Notes under the pieces: model-generated | Seen by the model: the letters and a program-made list of their open reading frames with translations, nothing else | The model's database searches: none | What the model was told of the DNA's origin: nothing | Assembly (NCBI GenBank): GCA_000328365.1 | Contig: KB304845.1 | Location: 113,561 to 177,560 of the forward strand | Direction: 5' to 3' | DNA length: 64,000 nucleotides | Origin: Capitella teleta | Taxonomy: Eukaryota > Annelida > Polychaeta > Capitellidae | Part shown: positions 1-11,362 of the stretch, piece by piece | Position numbering within the stretch: position 1 is the stretch's first letter | Layout: each line of letters opens with the position of its first letter | Program-made: the position numbers and the translations under genes

Positions 1-2214
1 GGTCAATGACCCGCGTGCACCGAGCGATCCTTCCGCAACTGCTCTCCCTGATCTGCTCGCCCCTCATGCAGGGAGTGGCACTCAGCGCCCTTTTGGATTT
101 CTTCCAAGCTCTTGTCGTCACCAACACCAACGGCGTGCGATTTCGAGATTTGCTTCAGGTGAGGTTCACTCTGCTGACGAGGTTGACTTTTATTATTATT
201 TGTTTGCGTGTGCAGATGTTGACTCAGCCCGTTTACAGTGCGCAGGCAGGAATGGGAAATCTCGCAGTGCACAAACATGTGAGATTGAGCTGCATTTGTT
301 TTATGTGTTGTACTTATTTATGTTCATTTCAGGCGTTCCTTTCCATTGCCCAGAGCATTGCCGCTTTAACCATTCAGTGCAAACAGGAAGCTGTCGCTGT
401 TGTCAATCAGTTTATTGCCGATATAAAGGTTACATTTTGACCGAATTTTCGATTTTTACTTCTCCAAGATTTTGACTAATTTTTATTTTTTTTATTTTTC
501 AAGAACCCGAAATCCTCAGACTCAGTCCAACTTCTATCTCTTTTAACTTTGGGCGAGATTGGAAAACACATGTAAGGCTCCATTTGAGTACTGGGTTGTC
601 TTGATAATATTATTTATTTATTTTAGAGATCTCAGTAGCCACGGTTCCATTCAGAATGTAATTCTCGAATCATTTTCTTCACCAAACGAGGAAGTCAAAT
701 CAGCCGCATCTTACGCTCTTGGTTGGTGCTTCAAATTTGCATAATTTATTCATTTACTGGCTTATTAGGTAACGTAAGCGTGGGCAACCTGCTTCGGTTC
801 CTGCCTTTCGTTCTTCAAGAGATCGAAAAACAGCCGAGACGACAGTACCTCCTGCTACACTCTCTCAAAGAGGTCGGCCGTCTTTATCCACTTTTGTTAT
901 TTTTCAATTAATATTTTCTACTTGAATAGATAATCAGTTGTCAGTCTATGAATGATTTAGCTGTTGAGTCACTTAAGCCATACGTTTCTTCTATCTGGTG
1001 AGTCCTACGCTCGTGAATTTGCGTTTCGATGCAGCATTTTCGCAGGTCCATGTTGATGAGTCACTGTGAGTGCGCAGAGGAAGGCACCAGAAATGTTGTT
1101 GCAGAATGTCTCGGAAAACTGACGTTGATCAACGCGGTGGAACTTCTGCCCAAACTGAAGAGTTACCTGTCATCGCCCACAGCCCTGACCAGGAGCACAG
1201 TCATCACAGCCGTCAAATTCACCATTTCCGACCAGGTAGGGCGTTGATTATTAGAGTTATCACTCTTTTAATTTGTCACGGACAGCCGCAAGCTGTGGAC
1301 CCTCTACTGAGGCAGAGCATGGGACATTTTCTAGAGGCACTCCACGACCAGGATTTGAACGTGCGACGTGTGGCTCTCGTGGCGTTCAACTCTGCCGCCC
1401 ACAACAAACCCTCGCTCATCAGGGACCTTCTACAAACGACCCTTACTCATCTTTACAGTGAAACGAAAGTCAGGGTGAGTTGCGGTCTTTGCCTTTGGTT
1501 TGAATCACGATGATTTTTATCGGCAGAAAGAGCTGATTCGTGAGGTCGAGATGGGCCCCTTCAAACACACCGTTGATGACGGCCTGGATATCCGCAAGGT
1601 CTGGGCTTGCTTTTATTTTTATTTTATTTTTTAATTCTGTGATATTCGCAGGCAGCTTTTGAGTGCATGTACACGCTCTTGGATTCATGCCTGGATCGCA
1701 TCGACATCTTTGATTTCCTGCGACACGTGGAAGATGGGCTGCACGACCATTACGACATCAAAATGCTCACTTACCTGATGCTCGTCCGACTCGCTCACCT
1801 CTCCCCCAACGCCGTTCTGCAGCGTGAGTACGTGCCGTGCTCGTCTGTTTTGTGCTCAAATGCAATTGCGTGGCAGGATTTGAGTTCATCATTGAGCCAC
1901 TGAGGCAGACGTGCACCACCAAAGTGAAGGCAAATTCAGTGAAGCAGGAGTTTGAGAAACAAGATGAGCTGAAGCGGTCAGCTATGCGCGCCGTCGCCGC
2001 TCTCCTGCACATCCCAGATGCCGGTCAGTCTTATTTGACCGCTGGTCTGAACGCTGGTTTTATCGCTTCCGTTTTCACAGATAAGAGCCCGCCGATGAAC
2101 GATTTCCTCTCGCAGATCAAATCCAATCCCGATTTGTGCGCCATGTTTGAAGGCATCCAGAAAGACGCTGCCACGGTAACCGCCAGCGAGACGGCGCTCA
2201 TGGATATGAGCTAA
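1..2214 (+). CDS. CAND1: CAND1, cullin-associated NEDD8-dissociated protein 1 (3' half, 5' end outside window)
   Basis: CAND1 is a HEAT-repeat solenoid that binds un-neddylated cullin-RBX1 and exchanges substrate adaptors of cullin-RING ubiquitin ligases. Thirteen exons are visible: 1-158, 216-278, 333-428, 504-571, 627-721, 769-872, 930-997, 1046-1235, 1286-1474, 1527-1598, 1652-1823, 1877-2023 and 2081-2214. They join in frame to 517 residues plus stop. The product matches the C-terminal part of animal CAND1 through family blocks such as [52 protein letters not shown] and [19 protein letters not shown], and ends in a short acidic tail (ALMDMS). Introns are only about 47-57 nt. The 5' half, roughly 700 residues judging by the usual length near 1230, lies outside the window. 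Nothing in the visible part is broken. Confidence 0.96.
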
Positions 2215-2463
2215 TTGCGCTTATGCAAAAAGAAAAACTGATCAATTTGGTTCATTATGTTTGCACGATTAGAAATCTCTCCGTTTAAGACATCCGTGGC
2301 CATTCATCCATGCACCCCCTCCCTCCTCCCCCCCTCCCGGAATGTTGTTGTAGCGTTGCTCTGTTGGGGATGCCTGTGAAATTCCTCCTCCTCCTCCTTA
2401 AATCCTTTGCTCTTGTGTTCTGCATCATCAATTGATTCCTTTGCTATTCTTATTCTCTTGTGA

Positions 2464-2469
2464 AATAAA
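2464..2469 (+). terminator. Probable CAND1 polyadenylation signal
   Basis: An AATAAA hexamer lies about 250 nt past the CAND1 stop codon and is followed by T-rich sequence. Its position suits the 3' end of the CAND1 mRNA. Confidence 0.6.
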
Positions 2470-2820
2470 ACTTGTAACAAGTCTGAATTCTTCCTCATTT
2501 GAGATTATTTAATTTGTTTGCAGGTCAAAATTTCACTTTCTCGCTGTTCAGATTGCATCAGCAGATGTCTGATAATCCGCCTTCGTTTCAGGAGCGTAAA
2601 TAGTTCATAATGACGCAAGAATTATTTTTTAAAAATGAGAACAATAACTAACATTGTTGCATATGCATGCAGTATGCACATCGAACATTCTAAATTATCT
2701 ATTGAAACGAAGGCCTGTAGAATTGGATGCACGGGTTAGCTACGAATTGTGGCTATTATGACGCAACAACAACACGAGCGGCACTTGAGGAAGTGATATC
2801 ACTTATCTCACCTTACACAA
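2470..2820. other. Spacer between CAND1 and the SLC12A9 locus
   Basis: This is AT-rich non-coding sequence with no open frame that resembles a protein. Beyond the promoter-like motif that follows it, I see no structure. Confidence 0.5.
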
Positions 2821-2834
2821 GCGTCCGTTCTTCT

Positions 2835-2870
2835 TATATAGGCCCCTTGATGTCGTCATCTTCTCAGTTG
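2835..2870 (+). promoter_or_regulatory. TATA-type promoter in front of the upstream SLC12A9-like exon
   Basis: TATATA at 2835-2840 is followed about 27 nt later by an initiator-like TCAGTT at 2864-2869, and then by the ATG at 2895. The spacing is that of a core promoter and would give a 5' leader near 30 nt. It rests on motifs alone. Confidence 0.4.
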
Positions 2871-2894
2871 AACGATTAAATCAACGAATCCCAT

Positions 2895-3127
2895 ATGGAG
2901 CACATGCATCTCCTGTGGTCCAAACGTCCACAATATTCAGACGATTCTGTTTTGGATTTCACGGAATCAACGAATGTGTTGCTTAGCAACGCAGTGGATA
3001 GACCTCCCTGGTTGGGTGGACCAACGCAGCGACAGCATTCAGGGAGGCGGACCCTCGATTGGATTGGCGGAGTGTTCGCCTCCGTGGCTCTCGGTCAACT
3101 CAGCACAAACCTCTTTCAACGCGTTGG
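2895..3127 (+). CDS. Putative alternative first coding exon of SLC12A9 (diverged copy of exon 1)
   Basis: An open frame from ATG 2895 runs to a good splice donor (G|GTGAGT, intron starting near 3128). Its last 21 residues, GGVFASVALGQLSTNLFQRVG, align with the end of the main exon 1, [21 protein letters not shown], which begins transmembrane helix 1; about 12 positions are identical. Both exons break in the same phase (one base of a glycine codon), so this one could splice directly to 5126 and continue GFVVGQSG. The upstream part carries an unrelated, polar N-terminus. It has its own TATA-like promoter and no stop codons. The choice is between a used alternative first exon and a relic of a tandem exon duplication; the intact frame, start and donor favour use. 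No further exons of a separate gene lie between it and 4631. Confidence 0.5.
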
Positions 3128-3134
3128 TGAGTAA

Positions 3135-4600
3135 TTAAAGAGTCCATCGAATGTTATAGGAAAGTATTAATTGTATTGCGGGGAGTAGTCGTGTGCATGT
3201 ATATATTGCTAAAAACAGAGCATCGCTAGTCTCTTTCGTCGGAAAGCACATCTAGGCATCACTCTTAATAATTATTCATACATGCATCGGATCTCGCGTA
3301 TAGTCTTCTATAGACGACATGCGTTCCGTCTTTAAACGAATGACGAACACAATATGATATCAATCGCATTTCGAGAAGTGAATCATTAAAATCCTAAGAT
3401 TGTTGATGCCGGTTTTCAAAAATTAATACGCTTGTCACTTACAATGAACCAATGCAAATGCGTGTACTGGTGAATTGCCGTTCATTGAAATCGCGTCCCC
3501 GTGCGAATCAGCGTGAAGTGCGATCAGAATGATTTGTTGAGTGCAAGCATACAAATTATTATCTAAATGCGGTTGTCACAAGAATTCCGGTCTACGAATT
3601 CGACGGAACTCGATATATATACATGTACCAGGCCTTACTACAAGCGTACTTAATTATACAGAGTGGGTCAAAAGTAGTCTATCTACTCCATACTAAAAAG
3701 AAAACTCTAAAATTTGCCAAAATGTCTCAATTATTCTGAGAAATAATTATCTGGTATATGGATCGACTGTGTTATTCTGTACCCATTTGTGGAAAAAAAC
3801 CTCAAATATACAGTTTATTTTGAATAAAGAGGAACATTCAAGTGTGAGTGGTGTGTGATCACGAAGAGAGCTAAATCAAATGAGCCCCTGAATGAGTATA
3901 CATGTATTATTGGAATATCATCTGTTGCGTTTCAATTTTATCTGTGGTTTGTTTTGATTTCAGGAAATACACATTAGTGTCTCAACAATAGCACTCTCAA
4001 ACAAAACAATAGTACAAGAGCGTTCCCTTAATTATGCGTTCAATGAAGCTTATCCATGGTCCGGGGCCCTGTTTGCCGCCAAAGGTGAACGTTGAGTGCA
4101 CTCTATATTAATTGAGACAAACCAGCATAAAAGTTGATCAAATTGGAATATAAATAATAGGAATAGCAGCATGACATGACGCTAGATTACACATACCAAG
4201 TATTTATTTCTCTTATTTTAATGTGTTTTTTACACTGCGATCTGTTTTGTAACACTTTCTCATAAATTATGTGCAGTGCCATTGAAAAACATTGAGCATT
4301 GAGATGAGTAAAAAGACCCCTTTTGACCCACTCACTGTATGATAATTTAACGCTAAAAAATGTGAATCTTTCGATTACATTCAATAATGATTATAATTAA
4401 GTTTAATTATCGATGCTCGAAATAATTATAGTAATTACGAATGACTTATCGATATATCGTCACAGCTCTACTAAAAGTGACCCGATTTCTAACACCACGT
4501 GACATAAACACAAAGTTATCCGCATGCGCGGTGTCCTAAGAACTCGTGACTTCAAATATTGAAACCCAGCTAAAATATATCTGAAGACTCAAACTAGTAA
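3135..4600. other. AT-rich sequence between the two SLC12A9 first exons
   Basis: No coding frame is recognisable here. If the upstream exon is used this is intron. An NRF1-like CGCATGCGCG at 4521-4530 lies about 100 nt before the main ATG and may belong to a TATA-less promoter for the main exon. Confidence 0.4.
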
Positions 4601-4630
4601 TGCATATTGTTTGCAACACTTGAGAGAATC

Positions 4631-6418
4631 ATGGCTGACAGTGATAGGACTCCGCTGCTGGAAGCTGAAACTTCCGTGCAGATCCGGGGGCCGTTGGGGA
4701 CGCCCAGCCCTGACCCCTCTGGCTACGGCGATAACCAGGGGCCAGGCTCAACCTGGAGCACCAACAACTGCTCTGAATATGCGAGAGGGGCCGAGGAAGC
4801 CAACATCCAGTGGGCATGGGGTCTGGAAGGGGAAAGAACGGATGAGACCCCTGGAACTGCCCCTGGTGACGTCAGTGGGGTCGGCCCTCAACGCACTCTA
4901 CGTACTTTCAATGGAGTTTTTAGCCCTGTGGCTCTCTCTATGTTCAGCACTGTCCTATTCCTTCGAGAAGGTTTGTACACTTGATTGGCAGAGAGATATA
5001 AATTAATATATTAATTTGTATATTTGTACAGGTTTGCTAGTTGTTTAGAGTTTAAAGATGGAGTGATTTAAATAATACAAAAATTGGCGTTTAATCAGTT
5101 TTTTTTTCTTCTTCTTCTTCTGCAGGGTTCGTTGTGGGTCAGTCTGGCTTCCTGTTGACCATGGTTGAGTTTGCACTGGCCTACTTCATCCTGTACTTGA
5201 CCATTCTGTCCATCTGCGCAATTTCCACCAATGGAGCCATTGAAGGAGGAGGTGCATATTGTATCCTTTCATTGTTCTTAGTATTTTGATTACAATCATA
5301 AAAATAAGGAATCCTTTTTTTCCTTTGTGATGTATGGAGAGACAGGCTCAGAATCAAAGCACTAGTTCAATCAGGATAAACAAAATTGAATTGGAAAAGT
5401 CTCTTCGTGAAATCAAGGAAGCAGCTAGTGAGCTGTCTGTGTGTGACGTGTGCATGCCTTCTGAATTTCAGCCAAACAACTTGACAAACTGACTCTGCCT
5501 TATGATTCCTCTGTACTTTGAACGGTTGAATTGAATTGAAAATTTTATTGCGGAAGTTCAGTAGTAATAATGTACATCGGTATAAACACAAATAATCAGT
5601 AATATAAAACAACCAGCAAAAGACGATGCAAGCAGAATGCTTGTGTATCACCAAAGTGACTAAACATGAAAAACATTGCAAATTATGAACTCGTGTACAG
5701 AGAGAAAAAAATAGTGTAATATTGCAATTATTTTTTATTTTTTTATTTTTTTTTAATAGAGAGAGCAAACACTGCGATTGCTGGCAAAATACTTTTGACG
5801 CAAGTGGGGGTGTAAACGAGATAATCAATACCTGGTTTGAAAAAGGTGTGGTGGCTTTGTAATAGGGACAAATACGGTGAAAAAAACGGGTTAAATAATC
5901 AAAGATCTAATTCACTTTGCGATTTGTGTACATGTGTTGATGTTGAGCAGCAGTTTTATCTTTATTGAGTTTCTTTATTTCTTGTTATTGACAAAAGGTT
6001 AAAGGTCACATGATTCAAGCCCACAATCTCATCAAAAAGTGATCACACACGCATATCGATCGTTTGTATATTTATCACTCAACAAACAGTGTTTTATCTG
6101 TGACAATCTAAACGTGAACATCATTCAATCTGGATCCTTGAAATAATAACTGATAATATATCTGTGACAGTTACTCAATATGAGAGTCATGTGGCCTTTA
6201 TTTATAATATTTAATTAAATAGCTATGTCTTTTCATCTGTAGACTTGATAAGTCTGACAATTTGTTAATTGCGCACCTTGTTTGTGTTAATAGCAGCAGC
6301 AGACGGTTTACTTTATTGGAATTATAATAATAAAAATTATAATAATAAAAATTATAATAATAAAAATTATGATATTCACCTCATCACTGGCCATATCTCG
6401 TGTGTGCCTTTGGGAGGG

Positions 6419-6449
<31 letters not shown>

Positions 6450-9400
6450 GTATCTTGATAGTTTATATAATGTTTATTCATCGAAATACATATACGGGTA
6501 TGATTTATGTATTTCATTTAGGAGGGGAAAGAAAAGAACAGAAAGAACAAAAGAATAATAATTCAACAAGTAGAATAAAATAAAAAGAAGAATTTGTTAA
6601 TTACAACAAAGTTCTTTGAGAAACATAGTAAATTCACAAGTTGTCCAACCGTTATTAATTAATCCATTGCAATCTCGCAAACGGATTAAATCTCTGGTGA
6701 CGCCACCAAGACTTTGCATGGCGTCATCTACAAAAAATAATTGCCGCGTTCTTGCGGTAAAATTATACTCGGGGATCCGAAACTTTGGTATCCCGAGCTT
6801 TGGACATAAACAAGAAACATTGAAACTAAAAACAGATAGGCCTCCTGATAAAACAGAGGAAAGACAGGAACGAGTAAATATATTAACGCTTTTAACAATG
6901 CCCTGTCAAAACTTAGCAAATCGGTTCAAAATTTGATTAATGAAAGGAACATCTTGACAGATAATATGAATGAGATCACAATTAAACGGACAAAGAGTGT
7001 CTGATTTATTACCTAGTAATTCATTAATTCATAATATAACCTAAAAAATAACCTTGTATGATATATCAGGATTTCTTGCCTTAGTTTCTGTGATATTTCC
7101 GTGATGTTTCTGTGATATTTCCGTGATGTTTCCTTGACCAATAACCAGACATGATCAGCAGAGCGTTAGGACCAGAGTTTGGAGGCAGCATTGGCCTCCT
7201 CTTCTTCCTGGCCAACATCTTCAGCTGCGCTCTGTATATCACAGGATTTGTGGAAGGATTGGTTGATAACTTTGAATCTGGAGGTACTTGCATCATGTCA
7301 TAACCTCTACTTTGCATTTCCTCTAATGAATGATGATCTGCAGGCAGCTTAGTGTCCAGTGGCGACGGAATACCAGGAGGAACCAAATGGTGGAACTACC
7401 TCTACTGCACGGCCGTTCTTTTCTTCTGCCTCGCTGTTTGCATGATCGGAGGCGCCATGTTTGCTCGTACCTCCGTCTTCATTCTTGCTGTGAGCACTTT
7501 TGCGTAATTAGAGCGATGACCTTTTGCTGATTCTCATAGGTGCTCGTGGTTTGCACATTGTCCGTCATCGTGTCCATGTTCTTCAAAGACGAGACCTGCG
7601 TTCCGTACCCAAAATCCAACAATATAATTTATCCCAACGCATCCATCAGTTATAATCACACAAAATGTGCCAATTACACCGGCTTCAGTATTGAGACTTT
7701 CAAGAACAACTTATGGGGTGAGTATCTCCTTGAGTGAAACATCCACAACAGTTGATGCTAAATTTCAGCTGACTTCTCCGTTGATTACATAACTGACACC
7801 AAAATGAGCTTTGCTGCCGTTTTTGCCGTTTTGTTCAGCAGCGTGACTGGCATCATGAACGGGGCTAATATGTCAGGTGGGCGCGCCACGATCGTGACTT
7901 CATTCACCGCTTTACCTCTTACAGGCGAGTTGAAAGATCCGAGCAAAGCGATTCCCAAAGGAACCCTGGCGGCTGCTCTATTCACGCTCTGCACTTACCT
8001 CGTTCTCTCTCTACTCACGGCCTTCACCTCTGAAAGGTTATTTAAGTTCACGTTTCAGCCACGTCGTCAATTTTTAATTAATGCTCCTCAGAGATTTACT
8101 AGTCAACAACTACAATTACCTGCAGCAGATCAACTTGTGGCCGCCTTTTGTCGTTATCGGTATCTTCGCTGCCACTTTATCGGCCGCCCTCGGTAATCTG
8201 ATCGGCGCTTCTCGTATCCTCGAAGCCCTTGCGAAGGACCGAATCTTCTGTAGGCGTCGTATTCGCTAATTGTATGCAAATTTATTCATATTTCCTCTTA
8301 GGGTTTCTACTGCAGCCGGCCACTCTGACCACAAGGGGAGGCAATCCGTACGTGGCGGTTGTCATTTCATGGGCGTTGGTTCAGGTACAACACACAGCAG
8401 CATTTTTGACGGTGTAACACGTGAGAATCTTGCAGGCCGTGCTGCTCATCGGTTCACTCAACGCTATTGCTCCCATGGCGTCTGAGCTGTTCCTTCTCTC
8501 TTACGCATCCACTAACCTGGCCTGTCTTGCTCTCAACCTGGCGGCCGCACCAAACTTCAGGTGATCGCTGAGTTGTTCTTTGTTTAACTCATTCCCTCCC
8601 CCCCCCTCCCACAGGCCAACTTTCAGGTTCTTCTCGTGGCATACGTCGTTGCTCGGTCTGCTCGGCTGCTTAGTGATGTGCTTCCTCATCAATTACATCT
8701 ATGCGTTTGGAGCCATTGCTCTGTTGTTTGCGCTCGTGGTGGCGCTGCATCTCCGCTCCTTTGAGCAGTCGTGGGGCTCGATCAGTCAGGCGCTCATTTT
8801 CCACCAAGTGCGCAAGTACCTGCTTCTCTTGGATTCTCGCAAGGATCACATCAAGTACTGGAGACCCCAGGTCCTGCTCTTGGTTGCCAATCCCAGGGGT
8901 TCATGTGAACTGATCAATTTCGTCAATGACCTTAAAAAGGGCGGACTCTACGTCCTTGGACATGTCAACATCGGAGATCTGAACGACCTTGAGAACGACC
9001 CCTGCCGTGAGAGGTACAAATGGTGGCTCTCCCTGGTGGACAAGCTGAAGATCAAAGCATTCGTGGAGGTCACCTTAGCTCACAGCATTCGTGAAGGCAT
9101 GCAGCATCTGATCAGGGTCTCTGGATTAGGAGGCATGAAACCAAACACCATCTGTTTAGGTTTCTATGACAACGAACTACCAGAGGATTCGTTCGCTAAG
9201 CTGCGACTGAGGCAGCAGCGAAAGATCCGCTTCTACACGGCAGAGGAAAGTGAGGATCTCGTGTACAACCGATTTGAGCCCCTGCGCGCGATTGGCGTAG
9301 AAAAGAGCCTGAGTGCCATGGAGTACCTCTGCATGGTGCAGGACGCGCTGAAGATGAGGAAGAACGTCTGCCTGTGTCGGCATTTCAACCAGCTCAACAA

Positions 9401-9968
9401 GGAATCCGTGCTGAGAAGCAAACAGCACATGTTCATCGATGTGTGGCCGCTGAATTTCTTCCGCCCCGAAACCTCCAATTACCTGGACAACACTTGTCTG
9501 TTCATGCTTCAGCTGGCGTGCATTCTGCACATGGTGCCAGGATGGAAGAAGAGGACCATCCTCCGCATCTTCATGTGCGCTGATGCCCAAAACACGCACA
9601 CGCAGAAGAAAGAGAAGAAGCTCGCCGGCTTCCTTCGTCAGCTACGCATTCTCGGTCAAATCAAGACCGTCACTTGGGATCACCTGACCTGCTTGATACC
9701 AGAGTCCGTCTCTGAGGCGGATATCGATGATGTGGCTAAGCATCGTCGCCACGGCATCGGCCTCTCGGGAGATTACATCAGAGGGGTCAACGACTTGGTC
9801 AAGCAGCAATCCCACAACACGGCGGTCACTTTCCTCTATTTGCCTAAACCGGCGTCTGACCTTGACCTTGGCATGCAGTACTTGGAGAAGTTGGAGACGA
9901 TGACCAACGATCTTCCTCCAACTGTCCTGGTTAACGGAATTCATCCAGTCACGTCGACCACTCTCTAG
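4631..9968 (+). CDS. SLC12A9: SLC12A9-type cation-chloride cotransporter family protein
   Basis: This is a polytopic membrane protein of the cation-chloride cotransporter (SLC12) family, SLC12A9 branch (CIP1); the transported substrate of this branch is not well settled. Eleven exons (4631-4970, 5126-5260, 7149-7283, 7344-7489, 7540-7717, 7769-7876, 7925-8036, 8092-8249, 8302-8384, 8436-8560, 8615-9968) join in frame to 957 residues, near the human length of about 914. Visible family traits are a cytosolic N-terminus, the amino-acid-permease core with [49 protein letters not shown] and [16 protein letters not shown], and a large C-terminal domain with [20 protein letters not shown] and [18 protein letters not shown]. 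The glycosylated loop between helices has several N-x-S/T sites (near 7619-7680). ATG 4631 ([13 protein letters not shown]) is chosen; another in-frame ATG lies at 4607. Intron 2 is 1.9 kb and holds repeats, whereas introns 3-10 are 48-60 nt. Confidence 0.95.
5520..5830 (-). mobile_element. Probable LINE 3' end remnant in SLC12A9 intron 2
   Basis: Read on the minus strand, the segment ends in an A-rich stretch with short repeats (ATTCAATTCAA, 5522-5534 region) after a sequence like the 3' untranslated tails of CR1/L2-type LINEs. No reverse-transcriptase block is recognisable, so the call rests on the tail pattern. A longer minus-strand remnant may continue in 6640-7020, where CPFNCD-like residues resemble a LINE C-terminus, but this is weak. 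Confidence 0.3.
6318..6369. repeat. Tandem repeat, 15-bp AT-rich unit
   Basis: Just over three copies of a unit like AATTATAATAATAAA follow one another in SLC12A9 intron 2. A run of 29 T bases starts at 6421. Both are low-complexity sequence. Confidence 0.8.
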
Positions 9969-11362
9969 AGCTTCCTAGTCATATTTGCTATTTTCTGCTT
10001 CGGAACATTTTCATTCCATGCCATACTCATTCCACAGTGTTCCGCTTCGAAATGCTCAAAGGCGCCTCTATTCTTAATTTTTTTTTTTCTCAAGATGCCT
10101 GTATCCTTGGAAAGTGATGTCATAACGGAGGATTCTGAATTTGATCTTTCAAAGAGCCATGTTATAGCACACGGAACCACAGCTCTGATAAATGAACACA
10201 TTCAACGCCAAGGCTCTCTTTGGTTAAAGATTCTCGTCTTAGGCGATGAATGTGTTCAATGCTTTTTCACAATTATTCATACAGCTGGAAGACGGTTCAA
10301 AGGTTGGTTGTACAAGTGCCTGTATCTCTCATCTCATGAAGTCATGATTTATCCACGCAAGCTTTATTGTTGGTTGACTTTGCACCATTCAACCTGGTTT
10401 TTTTAAATTAAATTCATATTAATTTTGTAGAAATGCTTCTATTTTTTATATTATGATCATTTCATATATATACTACAGTGGACTGATATTGTGATTTTAA
10501 GTATTCCACCTGACGATTTTCCTGTCTGCATGTATTATGGTATTAAGTTAAGATTATCCCTTATTCGTTTGTTGATCTTAGTGACCTCCTAGAAATTTAA
10601 TTCTCATTGGATTCGAATACTCAAGATCAGAATAAAACTAAAAAGATCGGAATTAAAATCCTTGGTAGTCACTGAATCTCACTGAATAAGGGACATGTTG
10701 AATTGAGAAATTGAGATCATTGTGAATACAACGTTGGTTGTGTATCTGTGTTTAGTGCGTCCTGTTTAATGTTGAGAAATTGTTTACATATATTCAGTTG
10801 CGTGGACCAAAATATATAATAAATCTTTCAAGAAATGCTATTTCAATGTTTGATGGCTATCTGATGTACCATTGCCAAAAAGAAAAACGAATTATCTTTA
10901 ATAATTTTTACTTTCATATTACATACATAAGAAACATTTTCTTGCATGCTTGTTCCAAAGTTGCAATGAAACCATTCATTCAGCTGAATTGAAAAATAAT
11001 ATCTCTATATGTATGCAAAAAGTTTGAAACTGACCAGAAAAGTTTAAAAGGTGCAAAATATAAAAGAATTGTGAAAGGTAATGCTGTTAATTATTCAGGT
11101 ACAGTGAATTTTAAATATCAGGATCTTTTCAGTAACAAGAAGTCAAAAAATAATCATCTTAAACCAGTGCAGTAATAAATGTCACTAGAGCTGTAACAAA
11201 TACAGTTGCATTGAAATGTGTTTCACACAGTACAATAAAGATAGCAACAAATTCATAATAATATAATGAGCGAAAATGACCCAACGATAATGAATAAGAG
11301 GGGAATTCCACAAACAAAATGAGATCACAAAACGTTTAGACATGAAGAAAATAAAAATCTCA
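9969..11362. other. SLC12A9 3' untranslated region and convergent spacer to UBIAD1
   Basis: SLC12A9 and UBIAD1 point at each other across this interval. An AATAAA at 10631-10636 lies inside a foldback repeat. An open frame at 10095-10406 resembles no protein and sits in the expected 3' untranslated region. The rest is AT-rich. Confidence 0.5.
10557..10693. repeat. Foldback repeat about 137 bp long, MITE-like
   Basis: The ends are perfect 10-base inverted repeats, TCCCTTATTC at 10557-10566 and GAATAAGGGA at 10684-10693. The similarity continues inward, with ...TTAGTGAC facing GTCACTGAATC and AATTTAATT facing AATTAAAATCC, so the whole unit could form one imperfect hairpin. Size and structure fit a non-autonomous foldback transposon or MITE. 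No target-site duplication is clear. Confidence 0.4.

Noticed and set aside
8580-8614. ATG at 8580 as start of the large SLC12A9 C-terminal exon
   Set aside because: It lies in the intron; the acceptor at 8614 joins in phase to the upstream transmembrane exons.
10095-10406. Open frame of 103 codons after SLC12A9
   Set aside because: It resembles no protein, lies in the expected 3' untranslated region and runs into AT-rich sequence.
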